A stretch of DNA of 64,000 bases from positions 320,216,361 to 320,280,360 of the forward strand of contig JASDDO010000006.1 of NCBI GenBank assembly GCA_030015575.1. Direction: 5' to 3'. Under the pieces are notes generated by a model. It saw nothing but the letters and a program-made list of their open reading frames with translations, had not been told where the DNA came from and searched no databases. Positions 11,349 to 20,683 of this stretch are shown in pieces. Position numbers and translations under genes: made by a program. The stretch comes from Agapanthus africanus. Taxonomy: Eukaryota; Streptophyta; Magnoliopsida; Asparagales; Amaryllidaceae. How positions within the stretch are numbered: position 1 is the first letter of the stretch; every line of letters starts with the position of its first letter.

Positions 11349-13228
11349 TGATTGTTACGAAATCTCCGGTGTGTATATAAGAAAATGTATAAAAATCACA
11401 ACCAAAAATATTTGACCGCAATCAATAACGGTGTCGATTTATAGCGCGTTAGTAAGTGCGGATCGTCCACAAGGAAAATGTAATCCGTTCGTATTTCGAA
11501 TTAGATGAATCGAAAATTTAAAGAAAAGAAAAGAAAGAACAATTCAATTCAAGATTTGTAAAATGAATTCAAGAATCATCTAAGATTTAATCTAAAATCA
11601 AGAAAACATTAAAATCAAGAATCAAGAATTGAGAAAATTCCAATCGATTTAAGTTTCAAGAATTGAAGTGAATCTCGTAGGAGTCGATTAAATCTATAGA
11701 CGTGACGAAGACTAGCGATTACGTTTTCTTATCCATTAATGAATTGATGCTAGATCGATGACGATTTGTCGAGATTTAAGGATCTTGCGAAGAAACTAGG
11801 GTTTCCTCATCTCATCCTTTGTCTTTTCGATGAATCTCATTCACAAGCTAGCTTCTAGTAAATCAAATAATCGATCGTTGATCTCTAGTTCCGAGCGAAA
11901 ATAATTAAGAAAGCATTTCGTATCAAAACTAGATCGTCGATCATTCGATTTTCAAGAATTTACAAACATTATAGGACTTAAGAATCGTTTCAAGGTTTTG
12001 TCAACATCATCATTTATTGATTCTCTCGACTCCTCCACGAGCGGAGTTTTACTCAAGCATTATCACAAAGAACACATTCAAGAATCTAGATTGAATCATA
12101 ATACTTGAATTAAAAAGATAAGCAAGATAAAAGAATTGTCACCTTTATTTATTAACAATTTCGTTACAAATCTCTCGAAATCTACAAGAGTAAGGAACTT
12201 GATCGTTGATTTTGGCTTCGCTCGGCTCCTTAAGTCGCGGATCTCCTTGGATCACTTGCTCCGATGAAGTCCGGCATTGCTTTCTAAAGGCTTGAAGGCT
12301 TCATGCTTTGATTGAACTCGAAGATGTTGAACTTTGGCTTTTTGAATGGATTAGGGTTAGGGTTTTGAGGCACAAGTTGTGTCACTCAACTTGTGGGTGG
12401 AAGAGATGATGAACTAATGAACTCTCAACAACTTTTGAACAACCTTTTTAAGTGAAGCCTAGGGTCCCTTTTATAGCCTTAAGCTTCCTTTGTAAGCTTG
12501 GTTTCGGTTAGCTTCTCTTGTAAGCTTGGTAGTTAGGAAGAAGGTTCTAGAGTTAGTTAGTTAGGGTTAACTTCCTTCATAAGCTTGGAGATTAGGGAGA
12601 AGCTTCTAGGCTTTAAGGTAGTTACTTGGCTTGCTTTAGAAGCTTGGAAGTTTAGCTTGAATAAGGAGCTTGCTGATCTGGCAGAAGATTCTGGAGATTT
12701 CTGGAGTTTGGAGTATATTTAATGAATGTGGGCCCTGAAAGAAGCAGTCTGAAGCTGAGAAGTAGTGATGACGTGGCAGTTCAACCGCGGATCAGCGGCA
12801 CGTGCCTGCTCCGGCCGCGGATCCGCGGTCACGTGAGGGCTTCTCTGTGTGAAATTCTCTGTGTTGCTTTTTACTAACTTTGGGTGTATTGTCTGATGTG
12901 CTGAGTCTTGTAATTCCCTTTAGTTTATTGCCAGATCTCAAGTCTTGGAGTTGGCGTATTTTATCAGCATTATTTTCACAGATTTGGCTTTTCTTCTGGA
13001 ATTTCCTGTACAGATTCTCGAAACAAGTGTTGCGCTATACAAGGATGATGCGATGCCATGATAAACACTCAATTTCCCTTAAAATGTCAGTTTTAAAGTA
13101 TAACACAGGTTATTTGGTATTTTACGGGTGTTTTGCTAATATGTGCTATACTTAACCTGAATACCTTTAGGTGAATGCAAATGATAGGGAAATTGACGTG
13201 TTAAAAATATATTATTTTCGACTGATCA
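11349..13228 (-). repeat. E1 3' LTR (1,880 bp, complete)
   Basis: Plus-strand ends TGATTGTTACG and CGACTGATCA (TG..CA). Its first ~470 bases match 18668-19141 and its last ~955 match 37892-38856. Contains a GC hairpin at 12784-12829. The 'gaccgcaatcaataacggtgtcg' motif near the U5 end (11419-11441) is also found in LTR2. Confidence 0.9.
12784..12829 (-). other. GC-rich hairpin in E1 3' LTR
   Basis: 16-base arms (12784-12799 and 12814-12829) with one mismatch and a 14-nt loop; the right arm contains the 14-bp palindrome CCGCGGATCCGCGG. The 5' LTR copy lies at 38412-38457, also with one mismatch but at a different state of the same position. Confidence 0.8.
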
Positions 13229-14658
13229 AATTCCCCCAAACTTATTTTCGGTCATCTCGAGCGAATTGTTTTATTAAAAGGAGAAGGAGAAAATAAAGAA
13301 AGAGAAAAACTAACTAGTACACTTTCGTAGGCGACACGATTGCACTGAGCACGTGCAACAAGCCTTTAAACCTCTAGGTGTCCCTAGTAGGAGGAGTGTT
13401 GTCTCCTGAGGGTTTTCAGCGGATTGCACCCATAAAATCCAATAATAAAAGGAAGACCGTGAAAGTCACATTTAAAGACAAGAATTGTAAAAGAAAGACT
13501 TTGAAATTAGAGTTTCCAACTATGCTAGCTTTTCGGTTGTCATGAGCCCTATCTTAATAGTCATGAAAAAATGTTAGAAATCACATCATCTCTCAATAAA
13601 ACATCGTCTTTATTCTTCATTCCTATCTTTTTTCCAAATATCGATCATATAACCCTACGTGTGTGTAATATACATCCCTACACCCGAAGAATTCAATTCA
13701 AGCTATCATACTATTGTCCATATGCCTCAGTACTTTTTAATTTGATGAATATTTAGATGAATTTTCTCACACACTTTCATGCGACCGTTAATACTTCTTG
13801 AGGTACTAACCGACCGACTACTCGTGTGCTTGCTTATACGGTGTTTTTCCTCGTCTTGCACCACCTAAGGTTTAGCAGTGACTCCCAGACCAGTTGGTCT
13901 AAGGCATCAGGTGAAGAGGCACCCTCGCAATATTTTTTTTATTGCTGCCTTGGCGATAACAAAACCAGTGTTCATTTTTCTCACCATTTTATATTTTCTT
14001 CATTTTTTTTTTATTTCCTTCATACTTTGGCTTTTAGACAAGAGCATTTCAAGGTATCCTCTACTATCCCGAGTTTCAAGACGTGTGTAAGTGCGAATAG
14101 CAGGGTATCAACGTTCAAAATGTTTGGCTTCCAGAATAAAAACTATTTTTCAGACTTATTTTTATCCTCAGATTAATGACTTCTTTCATCTTACTAACCC
14201 TTAGGACAACGGCTCATAACTAGTTATTACTAGTTCGTTTAAGAAAACTTCTAATTTTCTTGGTTTTCTTAAATTTTTCTAATCTTTTGGATGTAATTTT
14301 TCACCATCTAATCTTTTATTATCTTATTTATGTACAATTTTTTTTATTTTTTTGAAATTTTTTAAATTTTTATAGGTTTTTCAAAATGTTTTGTGCTTAT
14401 GCAAAGTGATATGCAAATGATGCGTAAATAAGCACAAACCTCCCCCAAACTTGTTTTCAACAGTTTCCTCACTGTTGCCATCCGCTGAATCTCGAAAACC
14501 TGTAAACTTGGGAGGAAATTTATTAACGGGGGCTAAATATTTAAGTGAAAAACCTCCCCCAAACTTATTTTTGGCTCATCATTTTGTGTAAAATTTTTAT
14601 TTTCAAGAGCCAGAAAATCCCCCCCAAACTTGAGTTAAGCCATGTTAATCTTTGAAAA
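13229..14658 (-). mobile_element. E1 3' untranslated internal region
   Basis: About 1.4 kb without coding capacity between the gag-pro stop and the LTR. It is closely similar over most of its length to 20684-22084 of E2 and in part to 1085-1267 of E0. Three further polypurine tracts lie at 14442-14452, 14556-14566 and 14621-14631. Confidence 0.8.
13233..13243 (-). other. Polypurine tract of E1
   Basis: CCCCCAAACTT on the plus strand, i.e. AAGTTTGGGGG on the element strand, four bases before the 3' LTR. Confidence 0.85.
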
Positions 14659-16953
14659 TCACAAGAGGGTGTCAAAAATCATTGGTCGATGCCAAGCTTT
14701 GCAAAGACCGAAAGTCAACACCAACCATTCAAAAATTTTATCAATGTAATGCTCTAGTTGGTGGAAGAAGAAGTAGGGAAAAGGTGAGTGGTGGAATAGA
14801 ATGTGTTTGCGTCTCATTTTGGAGAGACGATGCAGTGAATGTGATGGATTACTCGCATTCTTTTTACAGTTCAGAAGAAGGGGTGGAGGTTCAATTTCAT
14901 TGATTGGGAGATGATTCATCTCAACACCCTTATCATTCAAAAATGCGAGTTCATCAGCGAAGATTTCCTCAAAAGTCTCATCAATACCCCGAAGAATAAT
15001 ATCATCACAAAGCACGGGGTGATCTTCAGACTCCAAAAGCAGTTCATAATCAGTGTTAGTTGTTGACCCGGACAACTCGGTGGAAGAGTCCGTATGTGTA
15101 TGATACATTGTTGGGTCAAACAACAACATATGAAAAGAGTCTAGATCGGTATCATGAGGCTGATCAAATTCGCTGCTGTCGACATCCATTAAGTCGACAG
15201 AACAGACCTGAGCAGTAGGTTCGGAGGGTACACTTCCCAACTTGTAAATGTTCAGCTCAATTGAGCTATTCCCGAAAGATAGGGTCATAAAGCCATTACG
15301 ACAGTTGATGATAGCTTTAGAAGTGGCCAAAAAGGGGCGACCTAAAATTACCGGAATTTGATTCCGTGGGTTCGCTACAGGCTGTGTATCAATTACAATA
15401 AAGTCTACAGGGAATACGAATTCCCCGATTTTTATTAACACATCCTCCAGTTCACCCCTAGGTTTGGTACTTGATCGGTCAGCCATCTGGAGAGTTATGC
15501 TTGAGGGCTTTAACACTCCGATCCCTAACTGCTCGTAGACCGAGAAAGGAAGTAGGTTAACACTTGCGCCAAGGTCAAGTAGAGCACGGTTGATGTGTTT
15601 TTCCCCGATAGAAATGGAAATAGTAGGATAGCCAGGATCCTTACGTTTCCTCGGTAATTGTTGGGGAAAGGCTGTGTCTACTGTCTTTGCCATGATTATC
15701 TTCTTGGGCACTTGAGTCTTCCTCTTTTTAGTGCACAAGTCCTTAAGAACTTTCGCATAAGCGGGGACTTGTTGGATTGCATTTAGAAGAGAGATGTTGA
15801 TGTTAACCTGTTTCAAGATTTCTGTGATCTTCTCCATTTGTGGACTTGGTCTGTTTCCCTTTAACCGATTCGGGTAAGGAGCTTGGGCAATAAGGTCGGG
15901 GTCCAACACTGGAGAAGATCGTGTGGGTGGAAACGATCTAAGAATAGGTATGGGGATCGTTTTCGGTGGACTAGAAGAGCTGGGCTGAAGTGTCGAGCCT
16001 TGGGGAAAACAGAGAATAGGCTCGGAAGAAGATGGTGGGGTAGAAGAACTGGGGTCAGAATTAGAAGTAGAAGTGGAAGGAAAGGTCTCAGTCGGTGTAT
16101 CATCGATAGATTTTTCAGTGTCATCAATCTCTTCCCCAACGTGATTGTAAAGCACTCTTCCAGATCTCAACGTGATTGCATTCACATGATGTGAATAGCC
16201 AGGATTGGGTAGGGGTTGAGCTGGAAGTTTCCCTTTCTCTCTTGCACTCATTTCAGCTTTTAATCGTGCAATTTCTTCTTCCATCGATTTAATAGTCTCG
16301 CTTTGGGACGCAGAGTTTTTCTCGATTTTATCGACGGAAGTCTTTATTGTCAAAAGCAAGTTCATGAATGAAGAGGATTCATCAGTACCGGTCAACTGCA
16401 AAGGATTAGATGGTGCAGGTGCGTTGACTGGATTTTGGAAGTTTTGCGCTTGGAAGGGGTGCTGACTCAATTGAAGTGGTTGTTGTTGTGGTGGAGGGAC
16501 CCTTTGGAAATTGTTTTTGGTTGGAACCGTGTTTTGAGATTGTGATTGGTTCCAAGCAAAGTTAGGGTGGTTCCTCCAACCCTGATTATAAGTGGAAGAA
16601 AATGGATCGTTCCTAGGTCGTTGTTGGAAAGCAGAATTGATATGCTCATGACCTTGAAATGGAGAATTTAGTGGACATTCTTCCGTCAAATGAGAAGGAT
16701 CAGAACAGTATCCACATACAGTTTTGGAGAGTGACATTTGATTGAGGACGGAGGCTAAAAATTTGTTTTCCATAGTCTCGAGTTTCTTATGTATAGCTGA
16801 AATGTCAGCTCTAACTCCTATAGAAACATCCGACTGGTTATTACCACCCCTAGACGATGGACTCACACCTTCCCACTGTAAAGATTTTTCAGCGAAATCT
16901 TCTAAGTATTTCCAAGCTTCTCTATCATCTTTGGTCATAAATTGCCTTAACAC
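14659..16953 (-). CDS. E1 gag C-terminal part plus aspartic protease (no RT)
   Basis: 764 codons open from the overlap with the upstream gag frame. It begins with the end of the capsid region, then a zinc knuckle CX2CX4HX4C (Cys80, Cys83, His88, Cys93), a Pro/Gln-rich linker, a coiled-coil-like Glu/Lys segment near residue 215-240, and a retroviral-type aspartic protease around residues 455-560 with the DLGAS active site usual in Athila-like elements and the ILGRPFL strand. The last ~200 residues are acidic and of unknown role and end with DKIFEWLVLTFG, which is also the end of the E2 protein. Role: particle protein and its maturation protease. The frame is entered by a -1 shift from the upstream ORF; the nominal first codon is GTG, so it is not an independent start. 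No polymerase follows, so reverse transcriptase must come from elsewhere. Confidence 0.85.
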   Translation of the reverse strand: MLRQFMTKDDREAWKYLEDFAEKSLQWEGVSPSSRGGNNQSDVSIGVRADISAIHKKLETMENKFLASVLNQMSLSKTVCGYCSDPSHLTEECPLNSPFQGHEHINSAFQQRPRNDPFSSTYNQGWRNHPNFAWNQSQSQNTVPTKNNFQRVPPPQQQPLQLSQHPFQAQNFQNPVNAPAPSNPLQLTGTDESSSFMNLLLTIKTSVDKIEKNSASQSETIKSMEEEIARLKAEMSAREKGKLPAQPLPNPGYSHHVNAITLRSGRVLYNHVGEEIDDTEKSIDDTPTETFPSTSTSNSDPSSSTPPSSSEPILCFPQGSTLQPSSSSPPKTIPIPILRSFPPTRSSPVLDPDLIAQAPYPNRLKGNRPSPQMEKITEILKQVNINISLLNAIQQVPAYAKVLKDLCTKKRKTQVPKKIIMAKTVDTAFPQQLPRKRKDPGYPTISISIGEKHINRALLDLGASVNLLPFSVYEQLGIGVLKPSSITLQMADRSSTKPRGELEDVLIKIGEFVFPVDFIVIDTQPVANPRNQIPVILGRPFLATSKAIINCRNGFMTLSFGNSSIELNIYKLGSVPSEPTAQVCSVDLMDVDSSEFDQPHDTDLDSFHMLLFDPTMYHTHTDSSTELSGSTTNTDYELLLESEDHPVLCDDIILRGIDETFEEIFADELAFLNDKGVEMNHLPINEIEPPPLLLNCKKNASNPSHSLHRLSKMRRKHILFHHSPFPYFFFHQLEHYIDKIFEWLVLTFGLCKAWHRPMIFDTLL

Positions 16954-17561
16954 ATGGCTTCAAGGTTCTGTTTAGTGGTAGGGTTAATGCCCTCATATAT
17001 GATTCGGCACAAATCCCATCTAGGGATTCCGTGATGTGGATATTGAACCAACAGATCCTTAAAGCGTTCAAGACACTTCAAGAATGGTTCATTCGGAAGC
17101 TGGGTGAATTGGTTTATTTCGCTACGGACTCGAGCTGTCTTATGATTTGGGTAGAATTTCTTTAGGAATACTTTTACGAATTCTTCCCAGTTCGAAATGG
17201 AATGTGCGGTTGTGTTGTAAAGCCACTTCTCGGCTATATCGCACAAGGTAAATCGGAGAAGACGAAGACACATAGCATCCATAAAAAGCTGTGAAGTACC
17301 CATCATTGCGCATACATTTCCAAATTTGGTAATAAAGACATATGCGTCTTCAGACTCGAGACCGTGATATTTGGATAGAAGGTTGATGTATTGGGGTTTA
17401 ATCTGAAAATTGTCCCCGTTGGCTGGTGGAATAGAGAGACAGGTCGAAAGAGGACCTCGTGTAGGATAGCACCTCTCTTGGAGAGAGATGCGGGGTGGAT
17501 TCTGCGCACCAACGGACGGCGGCAGAGTAGTGGTAAAGAAGTTCGATGGAGAATCGTCCAT
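16947..17561 (-). CDS. E1 gag N-terminal part (retrotransposon capsid domain)
   Basis: 204 codons from ATG at 17561. Residues ~50-190 form a retrotrans_gag-type capsid domain: GLESEDAYVFITKF, LRLLRFTLCDIAEKWLYN, WEEFVKVFLKKFYPNHK, FLKCLERFKDLLVQYPHHGI, IIYEGINPTT, all in the order typical of Athila/Tat gag. It stops at 16947 just where the capsid should continue, and the rest continues in the -1 frame at 16953, so this is one gag broken by a single frameshift (mutation or recoding). Leader and PBS lie upstream at 17562-18665. Confidence 0.85.
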   Translation of the reverse strand: MDDSPSNFFTTTLPPSVGAQNPPRISLQERCYPTRGPLSTCLSIPPANGDNFQIKPQYINLLSKYHGLESEDAYVFITKFGNVCAMMGTSQLFMDAMCLRLLRFTLCDIAEKWLYNTTAHSISNWEEFVKVFLKKFYPNHKTARVRSEINQFTQLPNEPFLKCLERFKDLLVQYPHHGIPRWDLCRIIYEGINPTTKQNLEAMC

Positions 17562-18647
17562 CGATGTGGGTGTGGTGGTGGGTAAAGAAGAGGTAAACGT
17601 AGAAATACCGACTTCGGAGTCGATCGGGGGAACGCGGACTAAACGGGCACTAGAATCCCGTGTCCAGCCTATCTTGCACTAAAAAGGGGTTAGTACAAGT
17701 GGCAGCGTCAATATAATTCGAGAAAATGATGTGATTGGTGTTTGTTTTGAAAAATATACGGATTTTTGAAAAAATGATGCAAATCACAACAAATGCAACA
17801 AACAAAACCCTAAGTCTAATGGTCACCTAGGTCAAGACTCTAGACCGCTCCTAACTGCCAAAAGACAAGTCGCAGGATCAATCCTCCACTGTCTCTTTGT
17901 CTCTCCTGTAGCCAGGTAAGTGCCAGGTAAGTGGGAGATTCTCCACTACGTAAGTAGTGGACCTAATTAAGTAACCACTTGCCTTAAACACACTTGCCTT
18001 AGACACCACAAAAGAAACGCGGATAAGCAATGAATTACCCACGGCCTTCTTCTGTCCTAAGTGAGCGCGACGGTCCTTAGAGTCATGTCTAGATTTCTTT
18101 TAGTTAATGAGGGTAATGCGGATGCAAGTTTGTGATTTTCGGGGCTTAGGAAGGGTAATGAAATCCCCACCTAATCTGGATTTTCCCGTGCCCCTTAAAT
18201 TCCGTATTAATATGCAAATAACCAAAAATCAAAACACACACAATTTTTATTGCTTTTGCGGCGTTGCGAATTATTTGCAAAGAAACCTGCAGCAAATTTG
18301 TTATTGGAGCAGACAGAGAAGGAGATAAGAAAGTCAGAGGGTTACTGAGAAAATTTGGCACAGCAAGTCCCCAGGATGGCCGCGGAACCGCCGCAATGAG
18401 CATACAATGGCCACGGATCCGCGGTGTGGTAGATTGTTCACTGCACGAAATTTCTTCAGGCTGCTAATGTTCACCTTCTAGGCTCTCTGGAATATTCAGA
18501 AAAAAATTTCCCAAACTCCACAGATTCCAGATTTCCTCGCAACAAATCACAACGAATCGTTTAGTGTTTGCGCGAATTTTGATCTAAAAATTTTGATGGA
18601 ATAAACTTTTCAACTCAAATTTCAAAAACGAACGAATTAGCGCACTA
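17562..18647 (-). other. E1 5' leader between PBS and gag
   Basis: Noncoding, about 1.1 kb. Contains 'tagccaggtaagtgccaggtaagtgg' repeats near 17910-17935 (plus strand) shared with the E2 leader near 23935-23955, and a GC hairpin at 18380-18424. Such leaders carry packaging and dimerisation signals in related elements; this is inference here. Confidence 0.65.
18380..18424 (-). other. GC-rich imperfect hairpin in E1 leader
   Basis: 10-base arms CCGCGGAACC (18380-18389) and GGATCCGCGG (18415-18424) with one mismatch and a 25-nt loop. It echoes the LTR hairpins in sequence but sits between PBS and gag. Confidence 0.55.
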
Positions 18648-18665
18648 TCCCCGGCAACGGCGCCA
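18648..18665 (-). other. E1 primer binding site (tRNA-Asp)
   Basis: Plus strand reads TCCCCGGCAACGGCGCCA, the 3' end of plant tRNA-Asp(GUC) with CCA; the element strand is its complement. It lies two bases from the 5' LTR, fixing the minus orientation. tRNA-Asp priming is usual for Athila-type elements. Confidence 0.9.
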
Positions 18666-18667
18666 TT

Positions 18668-19141
18668 TGATTGATACGAATTCTCGGTTCGTGTATGTTA
18701 GAAAATGTGTAGAAATCACAACCAAAAATATTTGACCGCAATCAATAACGGTGTTGATTTGTAGCGCGTTAGTAAGTGCGGATCGTCCACAGGGAAAGTG
18801 TAATCCGTTCGTATTTCGAATTAGATGAATCGAAAATTTAAAAAAAAGAAAAGAAAGAACAATTCAATTCAAGATTTGTAAAATGAATTCAAGAATCATC
18901 TAGATCTAATCTAAAATCAAGAAAACATTAAAATCAAGAATCAAGAATTGAGAGAATTCCAATCGATTTAAGTTTCAAGAATTGAAGTGAAGCTCGTAGG
19001 AGTCGATTAAATCTATAGACGTGACGAAGACTAGTGATTGCGTTTTCTTATCCATTAATGAATTGATGCTAGATCGATGACGATTTATCGAGATTTAAGG
19101 ATCTTGGGAAAGAACTAGGGTTTCCTCATCTCATCCTTTGT
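18668..19141 (-). repeat. E1 5' LTR, left piece (U5 end)
   Basis: Matches 11349-11822 with a few percent differences; starts TGATTGATACG. It breaks off at 19137-19141 (TTTGT) where sequence of an E2 leader takes over. Confidence 0.88.
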
Positions 19142-19227
19142 TTTAATAATGATATGACTCGTCTAAGAATTCAACACAAATAGTAAAAATAAAAAATTAC
19201 GCACGTTTCCCCGGCAACGGCGCCATT
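19137..19227 (-). mobile_element. Second E2 leader fragment with PBS, fused to E1 LTR
   Basis: The ~70 bases left of the PBS at 19208-19225 equal those left of the true E2 PBS (24455-24525). A PBS and leader downstream of what is otherwise the E2 3' LTR means that this LTR was also the 5' LTR of a second, now deleted, E2 unit. The join to LTR1 shares TTTGT. Confidence 0.82.
19208..19225 (-). other. Extra PBS (tRNA-Asp) beside the E2 3' LTR
   Basis: Same 18-base tRNA-Asp complement as at 24526-24543, two bases from the LTR. A 3' LTR should not be followed by a PBS; this marks a tandem unit. Confidence 0.88.
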
Positions 19228-20683
19228 TGATTGGAGTGAAAAATCGTGTTTTTAGTTTAACCGCAATCAATAACGGTGTCGCACGTAGCTAGACCGAGAT
19301 GAGTACGGGTCGTCCTCTGGGAAACGTGGAACCTTTTAATTTTACTTTAGATGTGTTGAAAAGGAGAAAGAAATAAGAATGGTTGTAGGATGGTTTCTAG
19401 ATCTACGTTTAATAAGAATGTAAATATAGATCTAGAATAGTTTAAAGATGTGATTAATTATAATAAGAAGGGCTTGTAGGGTTCGTTAGGATTTAGTAGT
19501 TATGAATGATTAATTAAAGTTACCCTTCTTATCCATTAATAGATTTAGAACTAGAACGACGGCGATGCGTGTAGATTAGGGTTTCTGGAGGGAAAAGGAA
19601 TCCCACTCTTAACCCTTATCTCGACACGGAACTCCGTTCATATCTAGCCTTTACCAAAACAATCATTAATCTAATCTCTAATCGCGGTCGGAACTAGCAA
19701 AGAATTGCTAGCGCGCCCGATTAGGATGTTAATGATTATTTTGATAAAGTTCCTAAACTTTATAGGACTTAAAAAGGGTTTAGATATTTTTCATCGTTCA
19801 TTAGCCTACCCTAATCCTACGAACCCTAACAAGCGGAGAATTACTCGCGCATGTTGGGAGAAGAAGATGAAAAGAAAGAGAGGGAAAACATAATGCAAAG
19901 AAAAACAATTAAATAAAACTAAATACCTTTATTAATCAACTCCTTCAAACTACACTTTTTATTCCATAGAAAATGATTACAAAACTTGATTTGCTTCTCG
20001 ATCTTTCCTAGGGAGGTAGTCGAACAGTCGATGATCAGCCTGGATGCGTGAGCGTCGGGAGCTTCGTGATCTCTTCGGCTTGATAGATTTTCCAAGAGGC
20101 CCTCGGTGTCTTTTTATAGTGCGAAGCCAGAATCTTTTTGTTGAGAAGTTGGTAAAATTCAGCATTTGAAAATCTCCCAAAATATTACATTCTCTCTCCT
20201 CATCATTGCGGCGGTTCCGCGGCCCCAGGGTGGGTTTGGCCGCGGAACCGCGCTCCATGGTGGGGATCTCTCTGTCGTTTCTCTTGGGCTCTCTGATGGT
20301 GACATTTGGCATTCCTAAGCATCTTTAGAATCTGAAAATATTTTCTCGGCTGCTTCCAGACTTAGTCTCCAAGTTTGCTCTTTAATTTGGAAAGTATTCT
20401 TCAACAAATTGATTTGTTTTTTAAATCCTTCATAACAACTTGGAAATAATCTGCACAACAACTCAAATAAGATTTTAGTAGACTTTGTTCTACTAGGATT
20501 AGACCAATAATATTATTTGCATACATTTTCCTACCAAATGATAATTAAATATATTAACACATGGAAAATAATGTTTTTACACATAAACCCTCATATGTAT
20601 AATATATTATAATAAAGTCCTTTTTTTAATATAAAAATGGTAGGAAAAATGTAATACAAATGTGCAGTTTTATCGACTGAACA
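19228..20683 (-). repeat. E2 3' LTR (1,456 bp)
   Basis: Plus-strand ends TGATTGGAGTG and CGACTGAACA. Carries the GC hairpin at 20211-20251. The small ORFs in it (for instance 19705-19893 and 19977-20312) have exact partners in the other LTR and are not taken as genes. Confidence 0.92.
20211..20251 (-). other. GC-rich perfect hairpin in E2 3' LTR
   Basis: Arms GCGGTTCCGCGGCC (20211-20224) and the exact reverse complement (20238-20251) around a 13-nt loop. Same stem sequence and loop length as the E0 hairpin. The 5' LTR copy at 25529-25569 has one stem mismatch (A at 25562). Confidence 0.85.

Noticed and set aside
18648-18665. tRNA gene remnants at the GGCAACGGCGCCA and GGCTCTGATACCA sites
   Set aside because: Only the 3' ends of tRNA-Asp and tRNA-iMet, including the added CCA, appear next to LTRs; they are primer binding sites.
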